Of a DNA stretch of 15,559 nucleotides, positions 6,778-13,539 are shown in pieces. Numbering within the stretch: the first letter of the stretch is position 1; each line of letters opens with the position of its first letter. Source of the stretch: an uncultured Oscillospiraceae bacterium (GTDB lineage Bacteria > Bacillota > Clostridia > Oscillospirales > Oscillospiraceae). Under the pieces are notes generated by a model that made no database searches, was not told the DNA's origin, and was given only the letters and a program-made list of their open reading frames with translations. The translations under genes and the position numbers were made by a program. The stretch lies in assembly GCA_910585735.1 (NCBI GenBank), contig CAJUEU010000043.1, positions 1-15,559 on the forward strand. The letters are read 5' to 3'.

Positions 6778-9324
6778 ATGCAGCCCACACTGTGTTCCAG
6801 ATGCAATAAAAATGTGGCCGTGGTTTTTGTCCAGCGGATGGAGAATGGGGAAAACAAGACGGAGGGGCTTTGTCTTTCCTGTGCCCGGGAGCTGGGGATC
6901 AAGCCTGTGGATGATATGATTCAGAAGATGGGCCTTACCGACGATGATGTGAAGGACCTCACCGATGAGATGATGTCCGCCTTTGGCGGTGCTGAGGACA
7001 GCGTGGACGGGGGCGATGGGGAGGACGACCAGGACGAGGGTAAGACCGCTACATTTCCGTTTCTGAGCAAGCTCTTCGGCGGGGCCGCCTCTGCCGGCGC
7101 TCCGGCGGAGCCCGCTCCCGAGAAGGGGGAGGAGACTGCGCCTTCCAAGGGCGGCAAGGAGGAAAAGAACGGCAAGGGCAAGGAGGGCAAGCGGAAGTTC
7201 CTGGAGAGCTACTGCATCTCCCTGACCAATAAGGCCGCCGAGGGAAAGCTGGATAATATCATCGGCCGGGATGAGGAGATCGCCCGGACCATCCAGATCC
7301 TCAACCGCCGTCAGAAGAACAATCCCTGCCTTATCGGTGAGCCTGGCGTGGGCAAGACCGCCATTGCCGAGGGGCTCGCCCTGCGGATCCATAAGGGGGA
7401 GGTGCCCTATAAGCTCCAGGATAAGGAGGTCTATCTGCTGGACCTTACCGCCCTGGTGGCGGGCACCCAGTTCCGGGGCCAGTTTGAGTCCCGGATGAAG
7501 GGTCTCATTGACGAGGTTAAGAGGCTGGGCAATATCATTCTCATGATCGACGAGGTCCACTCCATCGTGGGGGCGGGGGACGCCGAGGGCAGTATGAACG
7601 CCGCCAATATCCTCAAGCCTGCCCTTTCCCGGGGGGAGATCCAGGTCATCGGGGCCACTACCCTTACCGAGTACCGCAAGTACATCGAGAAGGATTCGGC
7701 CCTGGAGCGCCGGTTTCAGCCGGTGATCGTGGAGGAACCCTCCATCGAGGACAGCGTAAAGATCATGGAGGGCATCGCCCCCTACTACGAGAAGTTCCAC
7801 TTTGTCTCCATCTCTCCCGCCATGTGCCGTGCCGCCGTCACCATGTCCGAGCGGTATATTACCGACCGCTACCTTCCCGACAAGGCCATCGATCTCATCG
7901 ACGAGGCGTGCTCCGATGTGAACCTTCACAACAAGGCTTTGGCCCGGGAGAGCCAGGTAAAGAAAGCCTTGGAGGAGCTCACGGCCCAGCGGGAGGCCAT
8001 GGTCAGCGAGAACAGCAGCCGGGACTATAAGAAGCAGAACGACCTGAAGGCCATCGAGGCCCGTCAGGCCGAGCTTCGCAAAAAGCTTTCCTCCCTGGCG
8101 GGAGAGCACGCTATTCTGGCAGCCAACCCCGGCCAGGAGGCCGGCGTGAAGGATAACGAGCGGGAGCAGGAGAGTCTGAAAAACGAGCTGACCAAGCTCA
8201 CCGACGAGCGCTCCAAGCTTCTTTCGGCCGACCAGCCTCAGGATAACTATGAGCAGCTGGCCCAGCTCAAGAGCAGAGAGCTTCAGCTTCAGGAGGAGCT
8301 AAGCAAGCTGGAGGCCATGTCGGCGCCCCAGCTGACCATGGAGCATCTGGCCCGGGTCATCGAGCTGTGGACCAAGATCCCCGCCTCCCAGATCCAGGAG
8401 CAGGAGTACGAGCGGCTGGCCAAGCTGGAGGACCGGCTGAAGGAGCATATCATCGGCCAGGATGAGGCGGTCTCCGCCGTGGCCGCTGCCGTCCGCCGTG
8501 GCCGGGTGGGCATCGCTTCCAAGCGTAAGCCCGTGAGCTTTATCTTTGTGGGCTCTACCGGCGTGGGTAAGACCGAGTTGGTGAAGCGGCTGGCTCAGGA
8601 TATGTTCAACTCGCCCGAGTCCCTTATTCGTTTGGATATGTCGGAATTCATGGAGAAGTTCTCGGTGTCCCGAATCATTGGCTCTCCCCCGGGCTACGTG
8701 GGCTATGACGAGGCGGGCCAGCTCACCGAGAAGGTGAGGAGAAAGCCCTATTGCGTCATCCTCTTTGACGAGATCGAGAAGGCCCATCCCGACGTGCTCA
8801 ATATCCTTCTCCAGATCCTGGACGATGGACACATCACCGATGCCCAGGGGCGTAATGTGAACTTTGAGAACACGGTCATCGTTATGACCTCCAACGCGGG
8901 TTCCACCACCGGCTCCACCGGGGCTGTAGGCTTTGGCCGCAGTGAGGCCGAGCAGGGGAAGGCCAAGGCCCTCAAGGCCCTGGAGGGCTTTCTTCGTCCC
9001 GAGTTCATCAACCGGGTGGACGAGATTGTTTACTTCAACAAGCTCTCTGAGGACAACTTCAAGGCCATTGCCGCCATTATGCTCACCGAGCTTACCGGGA
9101 ATCTCCGGGACAAGGGCATCGTGTTCCAGTATGACGAGAGCCTGCTGGACTATCTGGTGAAAAAGTCCTACTCCCAGACCTATGGGGCCCGGAATCTCCG
9201 CCGTCAGATCCAGAAGGACCTGGAGGATCCTATCGCCACCAAGATCATCAACAGCTATCTGGAGCCTATCTCCCGCATTACGGTCACCGCCGCCGGGGAA
9301 GAGCTCGACCTCATCTCTCAGTGA
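6778..9324 (+). CDS. ClpE-like ATP-dependent protease ATP-binding subunit with N-terminal zinc finger
   Basis: This 848-residue double-AAA+ unfoldase begins with a four-cysteine finger (C6, C9, C32, C35) like those of ClpE and McsA, in place of the double Clp_N repeats of ClpC. Residues about 75-140 form a low-complexity acidic, then Ala/Pro/Lys-rich tether. AAA1 has Walker A GEPGVGKT (187-194) and Walker B ILMIDEVHS. A long coiled-coil-like middle region follows, rich in Glu, Leu and Lys. AAA2 has Walker A GSTGVGKT (592-599) and Walker B VILFDEIEKAH. A VGF tripeptide (717-719) matches the loop by which Clp ATPases bind ClpP, so it probably feeds ClpP. ATG 6778 is chosen because AAAGGAG (6762-6768) is 9 nt away; an in-frame TTG at 6769 directly abuts that site. 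Confidence 0.9.
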   Translation: MQPTLCSRCNKNVAVVFVQRMENGENKTEGLCLSCARELGIKPVDDMIQKMGLTDDDVKDLTDEMMSAFGGAEDSVDGGDGEDDQDEGKTATFPFLSKLFGGAASAGAPAEPAPEKGEETAPSKGGKEEKNGKGKEGKRKFLESYCISLTNKAAEGKLDNIIGRDEEIARTIQILNRRQKNNPCLIGEPGVGKTAIAEGLALRIHKGEVPYKLQDKEVYLLDLTALVAGTQFRGQFESRMKGLIDEVKRLGNIILMIDEVHSIVGAGDAEGSMNAANILKPALSRGEIQVIGATTLTEYRKYIEKDSALERRFQPVIVEEPSIEDSVKIMEGIAPYYEKFHFVSISPAMCRAAVTMSERYITDRYLPDKAIDLIDEACSDVNLHNKALARESQVKKALEELTAQREAMVSENSSRDYKKQNDLKAIEARQAELRKKLSSLAGEHAILAANPGQEAGVKDNEREQESLKNELTKLTDERSKLLSADQPQDNYEQLAQLKSRELQLQEELSKLEAMSAPQLTMEHLARVIELWTKIPASQIQEQEYERLAKLEDRLKEHIIGQDEAVSAVAAAVRRGRVGIASKRKPVSFIFVGSTGVGKTELVKRLAQDMFNSPESLIRLDMSEFMEKFSVSRIIGSPPGYVGYDEAGQLTEKVRRKPYCVILFDEIEKAHPDVLNILLQILDDGHITDAQGRNVNFENTVIVMTSNAGSTTGSTGAVGFGRSEAEQGKAKALKALEGFLRPEFINRVDEIVYFNKLSEDNFKAIAAIMLTELTGNLRDKGIVFQYDESLLDYLVKKSYSQTYGARNLRRQIQKDLEDPIATKIINSYLEPISRITVTAAGEELDLISQ

Positions 9325-9422
9325 GAGGTTCCGTGGGTCGGCCCACATAAGGTTTCCAAAGTCTCCTTTTGAACAAGGGGGCTCATATTCAAAAGCTGTG
9401 CGTTTGGATACCATAAACAAAG

Positions 9423-9457
9423 AATTCTCCCGGAGATCAGTCTCCGGGAGAATTTTT
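9423..9457. terminator. Bidirectional terminator between clp and the SLOG-family gene
   Basis: A perfect 14-bp stem, AATTCTCCCGGAGA (9423-9436) with its complement (9441-9454), closes on a TCAG loop and continues into a T-run (9453-9457) on the plus strand. On the minus strand the stem ends in AATTCTTTGTTT. It serves both convergent genes. The stop codon of the minus-strand gene is in the loop. Confidence 0.9.
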
Positions 9458-10003
9458 CAGGTCATGGCCTTCCTTTCCGGGAAGCTCCCCTTCAAATCGG
9501 AATCCATTGACCTCCAGGGCGTGGATCTCCAATCCTTTTTTCATGGCGTAGGTCACGGTATACATGGTGCCTCCCAAAGTGCCGTCAAAGGCGGCGATGA
9601 GCAGGGAGGACCGATCCACCATATATCGGTTGCGGCGGAGCATGCAGGCTCGGTCATAGTGCCGCTGTACCATGGTTTCATAATCGCACAGTCCCACCAG
9701 GGAAAAGTATCGGTCCCGGTCGGCCTCACTCCACCGGGAGGCTTGCTCCTCACAGGGAATGGCGGCTTCTACCGTGATCCCCGGCCTTTGGCCCCGAAGA
9801 GCCTGGACCGCCTCACAAAAGTAGAGGTCGCAGCCCTGGGCCATGCCGCAGATAAAGTGGCGGTAGCCCCGGTCGTAGGCATTCTCCAGCGCCTGGGCGA
9901 TATCGGCTTTCAGCTTGAGACACCGGGGATCAGACTCGTCCTCTCCCCAGGGGAGCTTGTTGGGCCGGTGCCCGGTAAAGCAGCAGGTGTCTTTTTTGTC
10001 CAT
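9437..10003 (-). CDS. YpsA/DUF1273-type SLOG family protein
   Basis: This 188-residue protein opens with CCFTGHRPNKLPW, the characteristic start of the DUF1273/YpsA branch of the SLOG (SMF/DprA-LOG) Rossmann-like superfamily. Further family blocks are a glycine motif FICGMAQGCDL (about residues 49-59), VEAAIPCEEQASRW, and a late RSSLLIAAFDGTLGGT motif followed by YAMKKG. SLOG domains bind nucleotides or nucleotide derivatives. YpsA of Bacillus is associated with cell division and stress, but the reaction is not established. The start at 10003 has GAGGAG 9 nt upstream. The last codons are encoded in the arm of the terminator, and the TGA stop falls in its loop. Confidence 0.88.
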   Translation of the reverse strand: MDKKDTCCFTGHRPNKLPWGEDESDPRCLKLKADIAQALENAYDRGYRHFICGMAQGCDLYFCEAVQALRGQRPGITVEAAIPCEEQASRWSEADRDRYFSLVGLCDYETMVQRHYDRACMLRRNRYMVDRSSLLIAAFDGTLGGTMYTVTYAMKKGLEIHALEVNGFRFEGELPGKEGHDLKNSPGD

Positions 10004-10042
10004 AGTGCCGGGCTCCTCTCCAGAATGGGGTCTATCTTAATT

Positions 10043-10071
10043 ATTTTACTTGACCTGTCCCGGTTCGTCAA
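10043..10071 (-). promoter_or_regulatory. Promoter for the SLOG-family gene
   Basis: On the minus strand TTGACG (10066-10071) and TAAAAT (10043-10048) are separated by 17 nt, a strong sigma-A-type match. The start would lie near 10036, about 33 nt before the ATG. Confidence 0.75.
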
Positions 10072-10074
10072 GGC

Positions 10075-10109
10075 GGAGCCGGGATTTTTACTCTGAAAAT
10101 CCCGGCTCC
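10075..10109. other. Perfect 14-bp inverted repeat between divergent promoters
   Basis: GGAGCCGGGATTTT (10075-10088) pairs perfectly with AAAATCCCGGCTCC (10096-10109) around a 7-nt loop. It lies 3 bp upstream of the -35 of the SLOG-gene promoter, and no gene reads into it. It looks like a terminator stem but has no T-run beyond either arm. It could be an insulator, an operator or a leftover terminator. Confidence 0.6.
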
Positions 10110-10122
10110 GGCTGGGTAAAAA

Positions 10123-10151
10123 TTTGCCTTTTGGCAAAAAAGTGGTATACT
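10123..10151 (+). promoter_or_regulatory. Promoter of the MATE gene with an overlapping inverted repeat
   Basis: A -10 TATACT (10146-10151) has a TTGCCT -35 (10124-10129) 16 nt upstream. The -35 lies within the inverted repeat TTTGCC-TTTT-GGCAAA (10123-10138). A dyad over the -35 is a typical place for a repressor of an efflux pump to bind, but no regulator gene is adjacent. Confidence 0.55.
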
Positions 10152-10186
10152 TTATCTATCAAAACGAGAAAAAAGAGGAAAATACC

Positions 10187-11569
10187 ATGCCAAAATTCGC
10201 TGACCCGGAGGAAAAATTTCAATGGCTCACCACGGCTCCCATTCCAGGCCTGGTGGGCAGCCTGGCGGTGCCCACCGTCATCAGTATGCTCATTACATCC
10301 ATTTATAACATGGCCGACACTTATTTTGTTGGCTCCCTGGGGAAAAGCGCCCAGGGGGCGGTGAGTGTGGTGCTTCCCCTTATGGCGGTGATCCAGGCCA
10401 TCGGCTTTACCTTCGGCAACGGGGCGGGAAACACCGCCTCCCGGCTGCTGGGCCAGCAGAAGCGGGAGGAGGCTGAGACCGTGGCCGCCACCGGCTTCTT
10501 CTCCGGGGTGTTCATGGGGCTCTGCTTTGCCCTTTTGGGGGAGCTTTTCCTGGAACCTCTTGTGAATTTGCTGGGCGCTACCGACACCATCCGTCCCTTT
10601 GCCATGGACTATGCCCGGTACATTCTCATCGGTGCTCCCTACATGGTGGGAGCCCTGTGCCTCAATAACCTGCTTCGTTTCGCGGGAAGCGCTGCCTACG
10701 CCATGGTGGGCATCACCGCCGGCGGTATCCTGAACATGATCCTGGACCCTATTTTCATCCTCCCCTGGGGCTTCAATATGGGGGTGGCGGGAGCCGCCCT
10801 GGCCACCATCCTCAGCCAGCTTGTGAGCTTTCTCATCCTTTGGTTCAACACGGGCCGCAACGGCACCATCCCCATCCACCTGCGCCGTTGGAAGGTGAAA
10901 AACGGTCCCCTGTTCCAGGTGGTAAAGGGGGGGCTGCCCTCCTTCTCACGGCAGGCCCTGGCATCGGTGGCCGCTATCTTCCTCAACTGGGCGGCCCGAC
11001 CTTATGGAGACGCCGCCATTGCCGCCATGGGGATCGTCAATAAGGTCAGTATGTTCTCCGGCTCGGCCATCATCGGCTTCGGCCAGGGCTTCCAGCCGGT
11101 GTGCGGCTTCAACTTCGGGGCCCGGCTCTACCACCGGGTACGGGAGGCCTACTGGTTCTGCGTCAAGCTGGGCACCGGGGTGCTGGCTGTGGTAGCCGCA
11201 CTGGTTTTTGTTTTTGCCGGGCAGATCGTCCACGCCTTCCAGCCTGGAGACGCTGAGGTGGTGGCCCTGGGAACCCTGGCTCTCCGCTGCGCCATGGCGG
11301 CCTTGCCCACCATGGCCTACTCTACCACCAACAACATGATGCTTCAGACCGTGGGGGAGACCGGCCGGGCCACCCTGCTCTCCGCCGCCCGGCAGGGGCT
11401 CTTCTTTATCCCAGCTATTCTGATCCTGCCCTGGATCTTTGAGTTCAATGGGGTCATGCTGGCACAGCCTGTGGCCGACGTCTGCGCCTGCCTGCTGGCG
11501 GTGCCTCTCTCCACCGGCTTTTTGCGGAAAATGAAGGTCATGGAGGCGGAAAAAGACTTGCAAAGTTGA
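10187..11569 (+). CDS. MATE family efflux transporter
   Basis: This 460-residue, roughly 12-helix protein belongs to the multidrug and toxic compound extrusion family, which exports cationic drugs or metabolites using Na+ or H+ gradients. Family features are the N-terminal PIPGLVGSLAVPTVISML helix, NMADTYFVGSLG (about residues 43-54), GNGAGNTASRLLGQ, and the duplicated second half beginning near LPSFSRQALASVAAIFLN with GFGQGFQPVCGFNFGA. The length is normal for MATE proteins. The start at 10187 has AAGAGGA about 7 nt upstream. An in-frame TTG at 10124 lies in the promoter, so it is rejected. The substrate cannot be inferred. The end of the gene contains the promoter of the mgtE leader. Confidence 0.92.
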   Translation: MPKFADPEEKFQWLTTAPIPGLVGSLAVPTVISMLITSIYNMADTYFVGSLGKSAQGAVSVVLPLMAVIQAIGFTFGNGAGNTASRLLGQQKREEAETVAATGFFSGVFMGLCFALLGELFLEPLVNLLGATDTIRPFAMDYARYILIGAPYMVGALCLNNLLRFAGSAAYAMVGITAGGILNMILDPIFILPWGFNMGVAGAALATILSQLVSFLILWFNTGRNGTIPIHLRRWKVKNGPLFQVVKGGLPSFSRQALASVAAIFLNWAARPYGDAAIAAMGIVNKVSMFSGSAIIGFGQGFQPVCGFNFGARLYHRVREAYWFCVKLGTGVLAVVAALVFVFAGQIVHAFQPGDAEVVALGTLALRCAMAALPTMAYSTTNNMMLQTVGETGRATLLSAARQGLFFIPAILILPWIFEFNGVMLAQPVADVCACLLAVPLSTGFLRKMKVMEAEKDLQS

Positions 11570-11586
11570 GCCTGGGAGGTTATACT
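11558..11586 (+). promoter_or_regulatory. Promoter of the mgtE leader
   Basis: TTGCAA (11558-11563), a 17-nt spacer and TATACT (11581-11586) make a strong sigma-A-type promoter. It straddles the MATE stop codon. Transcription would start near 11592, leaving a leader of about 270 nt before mgtE. Confidence 0.75.
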
Positions 11587-11631
11587 GAACAGGTAAGGAC
11601 CACAAAATAACCATCAAAGGAGGAACAGTCT

Positions 11632-11727
11632 GTGGACATTTGCGGCCGAAGTATCAGTTGGGACGGCGATGTTCCCTTACGGAGCAGGCGGCGTCCGGCG
11701 TTCCTCCCTGTGAGAACGCCGGGCTGA
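11632..11727 (+). CDS. Putative 31-residue leader peptide in the mgtE 5' region
   Basis: A GTG start at 11632 is preceded by AAAGGAGG (11616-11623) at 8-nt spacing, one of the best ribosome binding sites in the window. The frame runs 31 codons to TGA at 11725-11727. The peptide contains DGDVP (residues 11-15), then an arginine- and proline-rich stretch (RSRRRP, residues 17-22), and ends RTPG. It has no signal or membrane segment. Its codons 12-15 form the left arm of a long hairpin, and an intrinsic terminator follows the stop. That layout is what transcription attenuation by a translated leader needs. Expression is not proven, and the frame could be incidental to an RNA structure. Confidence 0.5.
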   Translation: MDICGRSISWDGDVPLRSRRRPAFLPVRTPG

Positions 11728-11758
11728 CGCTCCGCGCTTTCTGTATGGAAACATCGCC
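11665..11758 (+). ncRNA. Structured mgtE leader RNA element (long hairpin)
   Basis: GGCGATGTTCCC (11665-11676) pairs with GGAAACATCGCC (11747-11758) with one mismatch. Inside it, GCGTC (11691-11695) can pair with GACGC (11726-11730), and CCGGCGTTC (about 11695-11703) with GAACGCCGG (11713-11721), the two helices sharing one base. The 3' arm overlaps the terminator's 5' arm by three bases. CCGGCG (11695-11700) could instead pair with CGCCGG (11760-11765) inside the terminator, forming an antiterminator. I do not recognise a known riboswitch; the M-box signature sequences are not present. Confidence 0.55.
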
Positions 11759-11797
11759 CCGCCGGTAGGTACGCTCCTTACCGGCGGGGCTTTTGTT
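11756..11797 (+). terminator. Intrinsic terminator inside the mgtE leader
   Basis: A perfect 12-bp GC-rich stem, GCCCCGCCGGTA (11756-11767) with TACCGGCGGGGC (11779-11790), has an 11-nt loop and is followed by TTTTGTT. It lies downstream of the leader promoter and upstream of mgtE, so it must be conditional if mgtE is made from that promoter. Confidence 0.85.
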
Positions 11798-11821
11798 CCC
11801 GCGGTGCTTCCTCGCTGTACG

Positions 11822-11839
11822 GGCCTGAGGGGTCAGGCC
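11822..11839 (+). promoter_or_regulatory. Small hairpin upstream of the mgtE ribosome binding site
   Basis: GGCCTGA-GGGG-TCAGGCC is a perfect 7-bp stem with a G-rich tetraloop. It ends 11 nt before the AGGAGG of mgtE. It does not mask that site by itself. Its G-rich loop could contact a C-rich partner, but this is speculation. Confidence 0.45.
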
Positions 11840-11863
11840 ACACTTTCGACAGGAGGAACCGAC

Positions 11864-13267
11864 ATGGAAAACAATGTGAATTTGAATTTGGACCTGGAGC
11901 ATGAAAGCCTACTGGAGCAGTGGAACGTCCTTCTGGAGGGCAAGCAGCTCCGGGCATTGAAGACCGAGCTGGCCGAGGCCAACGAGGTGGACATCGCGGA
12001 GTTTGTCACCGCCCTGGAGGAGGTAAAGACCATGCTTTTGGTCTACCGCCTGCTCCCCAAGGAGATCGCTTCCGATGTGTTTGCTAACCTGGAGCCTGAG
12101 GCCCAGGGAGCCATTATCTCCTCCATCACCGACAAGGAGATCGGGGAACTGGTGGACGACCTCTATCTGGACGATGCGGTGGACATGCTGGAGGAGTTGC
12201 CTGCCAGCGTGGTAAAGCGGGTGCTCAAAACTGCCAAGCCCGGCACCCGGCAGCTCATCAACCAGTTTTTGAACTACCCGGAGAGCTCGGTGGGCTCCAT
12301 TATGACCGCCGAGTTTGTGGACATGAAAAAGGACATGACGGTGAAAGAGGCCATCGCCGCCGTCCGGGCTCACAGCGAGGAGAGCGAGGCCATCTACACC
12401 TGCTACGTCACCGATCCCCGCCGGGTGCTGGAGGGGGTGGTCACCCTCCGGGAGCTGCTGGTGGCCCGGGACGACCAGCGGGTGGAGGAGCTTATGTCCA
12501 CCGATCTGGTGGCCGCCACCACCACCGAGGACCAGGAGGAAGCCGTCCAGCGGATCATGAAGTACGACTTCATCTCCCTGCCCGTGGTGGATCAGGAGGG
12601 CCGCCTGGTGGGCGTGGTCACGGTGGACGACATCATGGACGTCATGGAGGAGGAGGCCACCGAGGACATTGAGAAGATGGCCGCCATCACCCCCACCGAT
12701 AAGCCATACCTGAAAATGACCGCCTTTGAAATTTGGAAGTCCCGTATCCCCTGGCTCATGCTGTTGATGATCTCGGCCACCTTCACGGGGATGATCATTG
12801 CCTCCTTTGAATCGGCGCTGGCCAAGTGGGTAGCCCTCACCGCCTTTATCCCCATGCTTATGGACACCGGCGGCAACACCGGCTCCCAGGCCTCGGTCAC
12901 GGTGATCCGTGCTCTTTCCATCGGGGACCTGGAATTCTCCGATGTGTTCCGGGTGCTGTGGAAGGAGCTTCGGGTGTCCATCCTTTGCGCCCTCTCCCTG
13001 GGGGCGGTGAGCTTTATCAAGATCCTTCTGGTGGACATGCTGCTCATGGGCAACACCGGCATCACTTTGCCTATCGCCCTGGTGGTTTGTCTTACCCTGG
13101 CCCTCACAGTGGTCTGCGCCAAGCTGGTGGGTTGCTCTCTCCCCATGCTGGCCAAGAAGCTGGGCTTCGACCCGGCAGTGATGGCCTCCCCCTTCATCAC
13201 CACCATCGTAGACGCCCTGTCCCTGCTCATCTACTTCCAGTTCGCAAATCTCCTGCTGGGACTGTAA
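11864..13267 (+). CDS. mgtE: Magnesium transporter MgtE
   Basis: This 467-residue protein has the full MgtE architecture: an N-terminal alpha-helical superhelix (about residues 15-130), a CBS pair (about 137-260, with SIMTAEFVDMKKDMTVKEAI and LMSTDLVAATTT), a connecting helix, and five membrane helices from about residue 285. The pore region carries the conserved MLMDTGGNTGSQAS (331-344) and GFDPAVMASP, with the ion-site aspartate at about 436. MgtE is a Mg2+ channel whose cytoplasmic domains close it at high Mg2+. The start at 11864 has AGGAGG at 11851-11856. The open frame extends 20 codons upstream, but that part carries the leader hairpin. Expression is probably controlled by the leader terminator. 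Confidence 0.96.
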   Translation: MENNVNLNLDLEHESLLEQWNVLLEGKQLRALKTELAEANEVDIAEFVTALEEVKTMLLVYRLLPKEIASDVFANLEPEAQGAIISSITDKEIGELVDDLYLDDAVDMLEELPASVVKRVLKTAKPGTRQLINQFLNYPESSVGSIMTAEFVDMKKDMTVKEAIAAVRAHSEESEAIYTCYVTDPRRVLEGVVTLRELLVARDDQRVEELMSTDLVAATTTEDQEEAVQRIMKYDFISLPVVDQEGRLVGVVTVDDIMDVMEEEATEDIEKMAAITPTDKPYLKMTAFEIWKSRIPWLMLLMISATFTGMIIASFESALAKWVALTAFIPMLMDTGGNTGSQASVTVIRALSIGDLEFSDVFRVLWKELRVSILCALSLGAVSFIKILLVDMLLMGNTGITLPIALVVCLTLALTVVCAKLVGCSLPMLAKKLGFDPAVMASPFITTIVDALSLLIYFQFANLLLGL

Positions 13268-13536
13268 AATTTGCAAAAACACGCCCCCGCCGGGAATTTC
13301 CCGGCGGGGGCGCCTACTCCGGCCCTATTCATCCTACCCTTTTCTAGATAGCTGATAGCCAACAAGGCCAAAAAGGACCACAAGGCCCACATATATACAA
13401 AGACCTCAAATTGGGACCAGAAATCGGACCCAACAAAAGCACTTCCGACCACGAAATATATCATCAGCGCAAACATTAGAAAAGCAGCAATTCTATAACT
13501 AAAAATAAACCCCCTGCCGAACCCTCGGCAGGGGGT
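13268..13536. other. AT-richer convergent gap with a possible membrane-gene relic
   Basis: Apart from the two hairpins at its ends, about 13320-13505 is clearly AT-richer than the flanking genes. On the minus strand a frame beginning at ATG 13476 reads MFALMIYFVVGSAFV and later FVYMWALWSFLALLAISYLEKG, two plausible membrane helices. It has no ribosome binding site. It has no stop before it runs through the hairpin at 13282 and into the mgtE 3' end. A decayed fragment of a membrane-protein gene is the simplest reading, and chance is possible. Confidence 0.35.
13276..13312 (-). terminator. GC-rich hairpin after mgtE, T-tract on the minus side
   Basis: CGCCCCCGCCGGGA (13282-13295) pairs perfectly with TCCCGGCGGGGGCG (13299-13312). 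A T-run follows only in the minus direction (complement of AAAAAC at 13276-13281), so it is oriented to stop minus-strand transcripts before they enter mgtE. In the plus direction the hairpin is followed by CCTACTCC, so mgtE lacks a standard terminator here. Confidence 0.65.
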
Positions 13537-13539
13537 TTA
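13501..13539 (-). terminator. Terminator of the GT-C-like membrane protein gene
   Basis: A perfect 15-bp stem (13506-13520 with 13525-13539, loop ACCC) is followed on the minus strand by TATTTTT. The gene's own TAA stop (13537-13539) forms the outermost three base pairs of the stem. On the plus strand only TTTA follows, so any activity for mgtE would be weak. Confidence 0.88.

Noticed and set aside
6706..8109. Long minus-strand open frame opposite the clp gene
   Set aside because: It is antisense to a clear AAA+ gene, with no ribosome binding site or recognisable domains.
9325..9422. Possible additional gene or regulatory RNA after the clp gene
   Set aside because: It holds only a weak 5-bp GTGGG-TCGG-CCCAC hairpin and no convincing frame; it reads as the 3' untranslated stretch before the shared terminator.
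11592..11863. M-box (ykoK) magnesium riboswitch upstream of mgtE
   Set aside because: GGTAGGT...GCTCCT in the terminator loop faintly resembles the start of M-box leaders. The rest of the M-box (GGTCAAC region, three parallel helices, length of about 160 nt after that point) is absent, and the resemblance lies inside the terminator itself.
11909..13282. Long minus-strand open frame opposite mgtE
   Set aside because: His/Gly/Gln-rich shadow translation of a GC-rich gene, with no family features.
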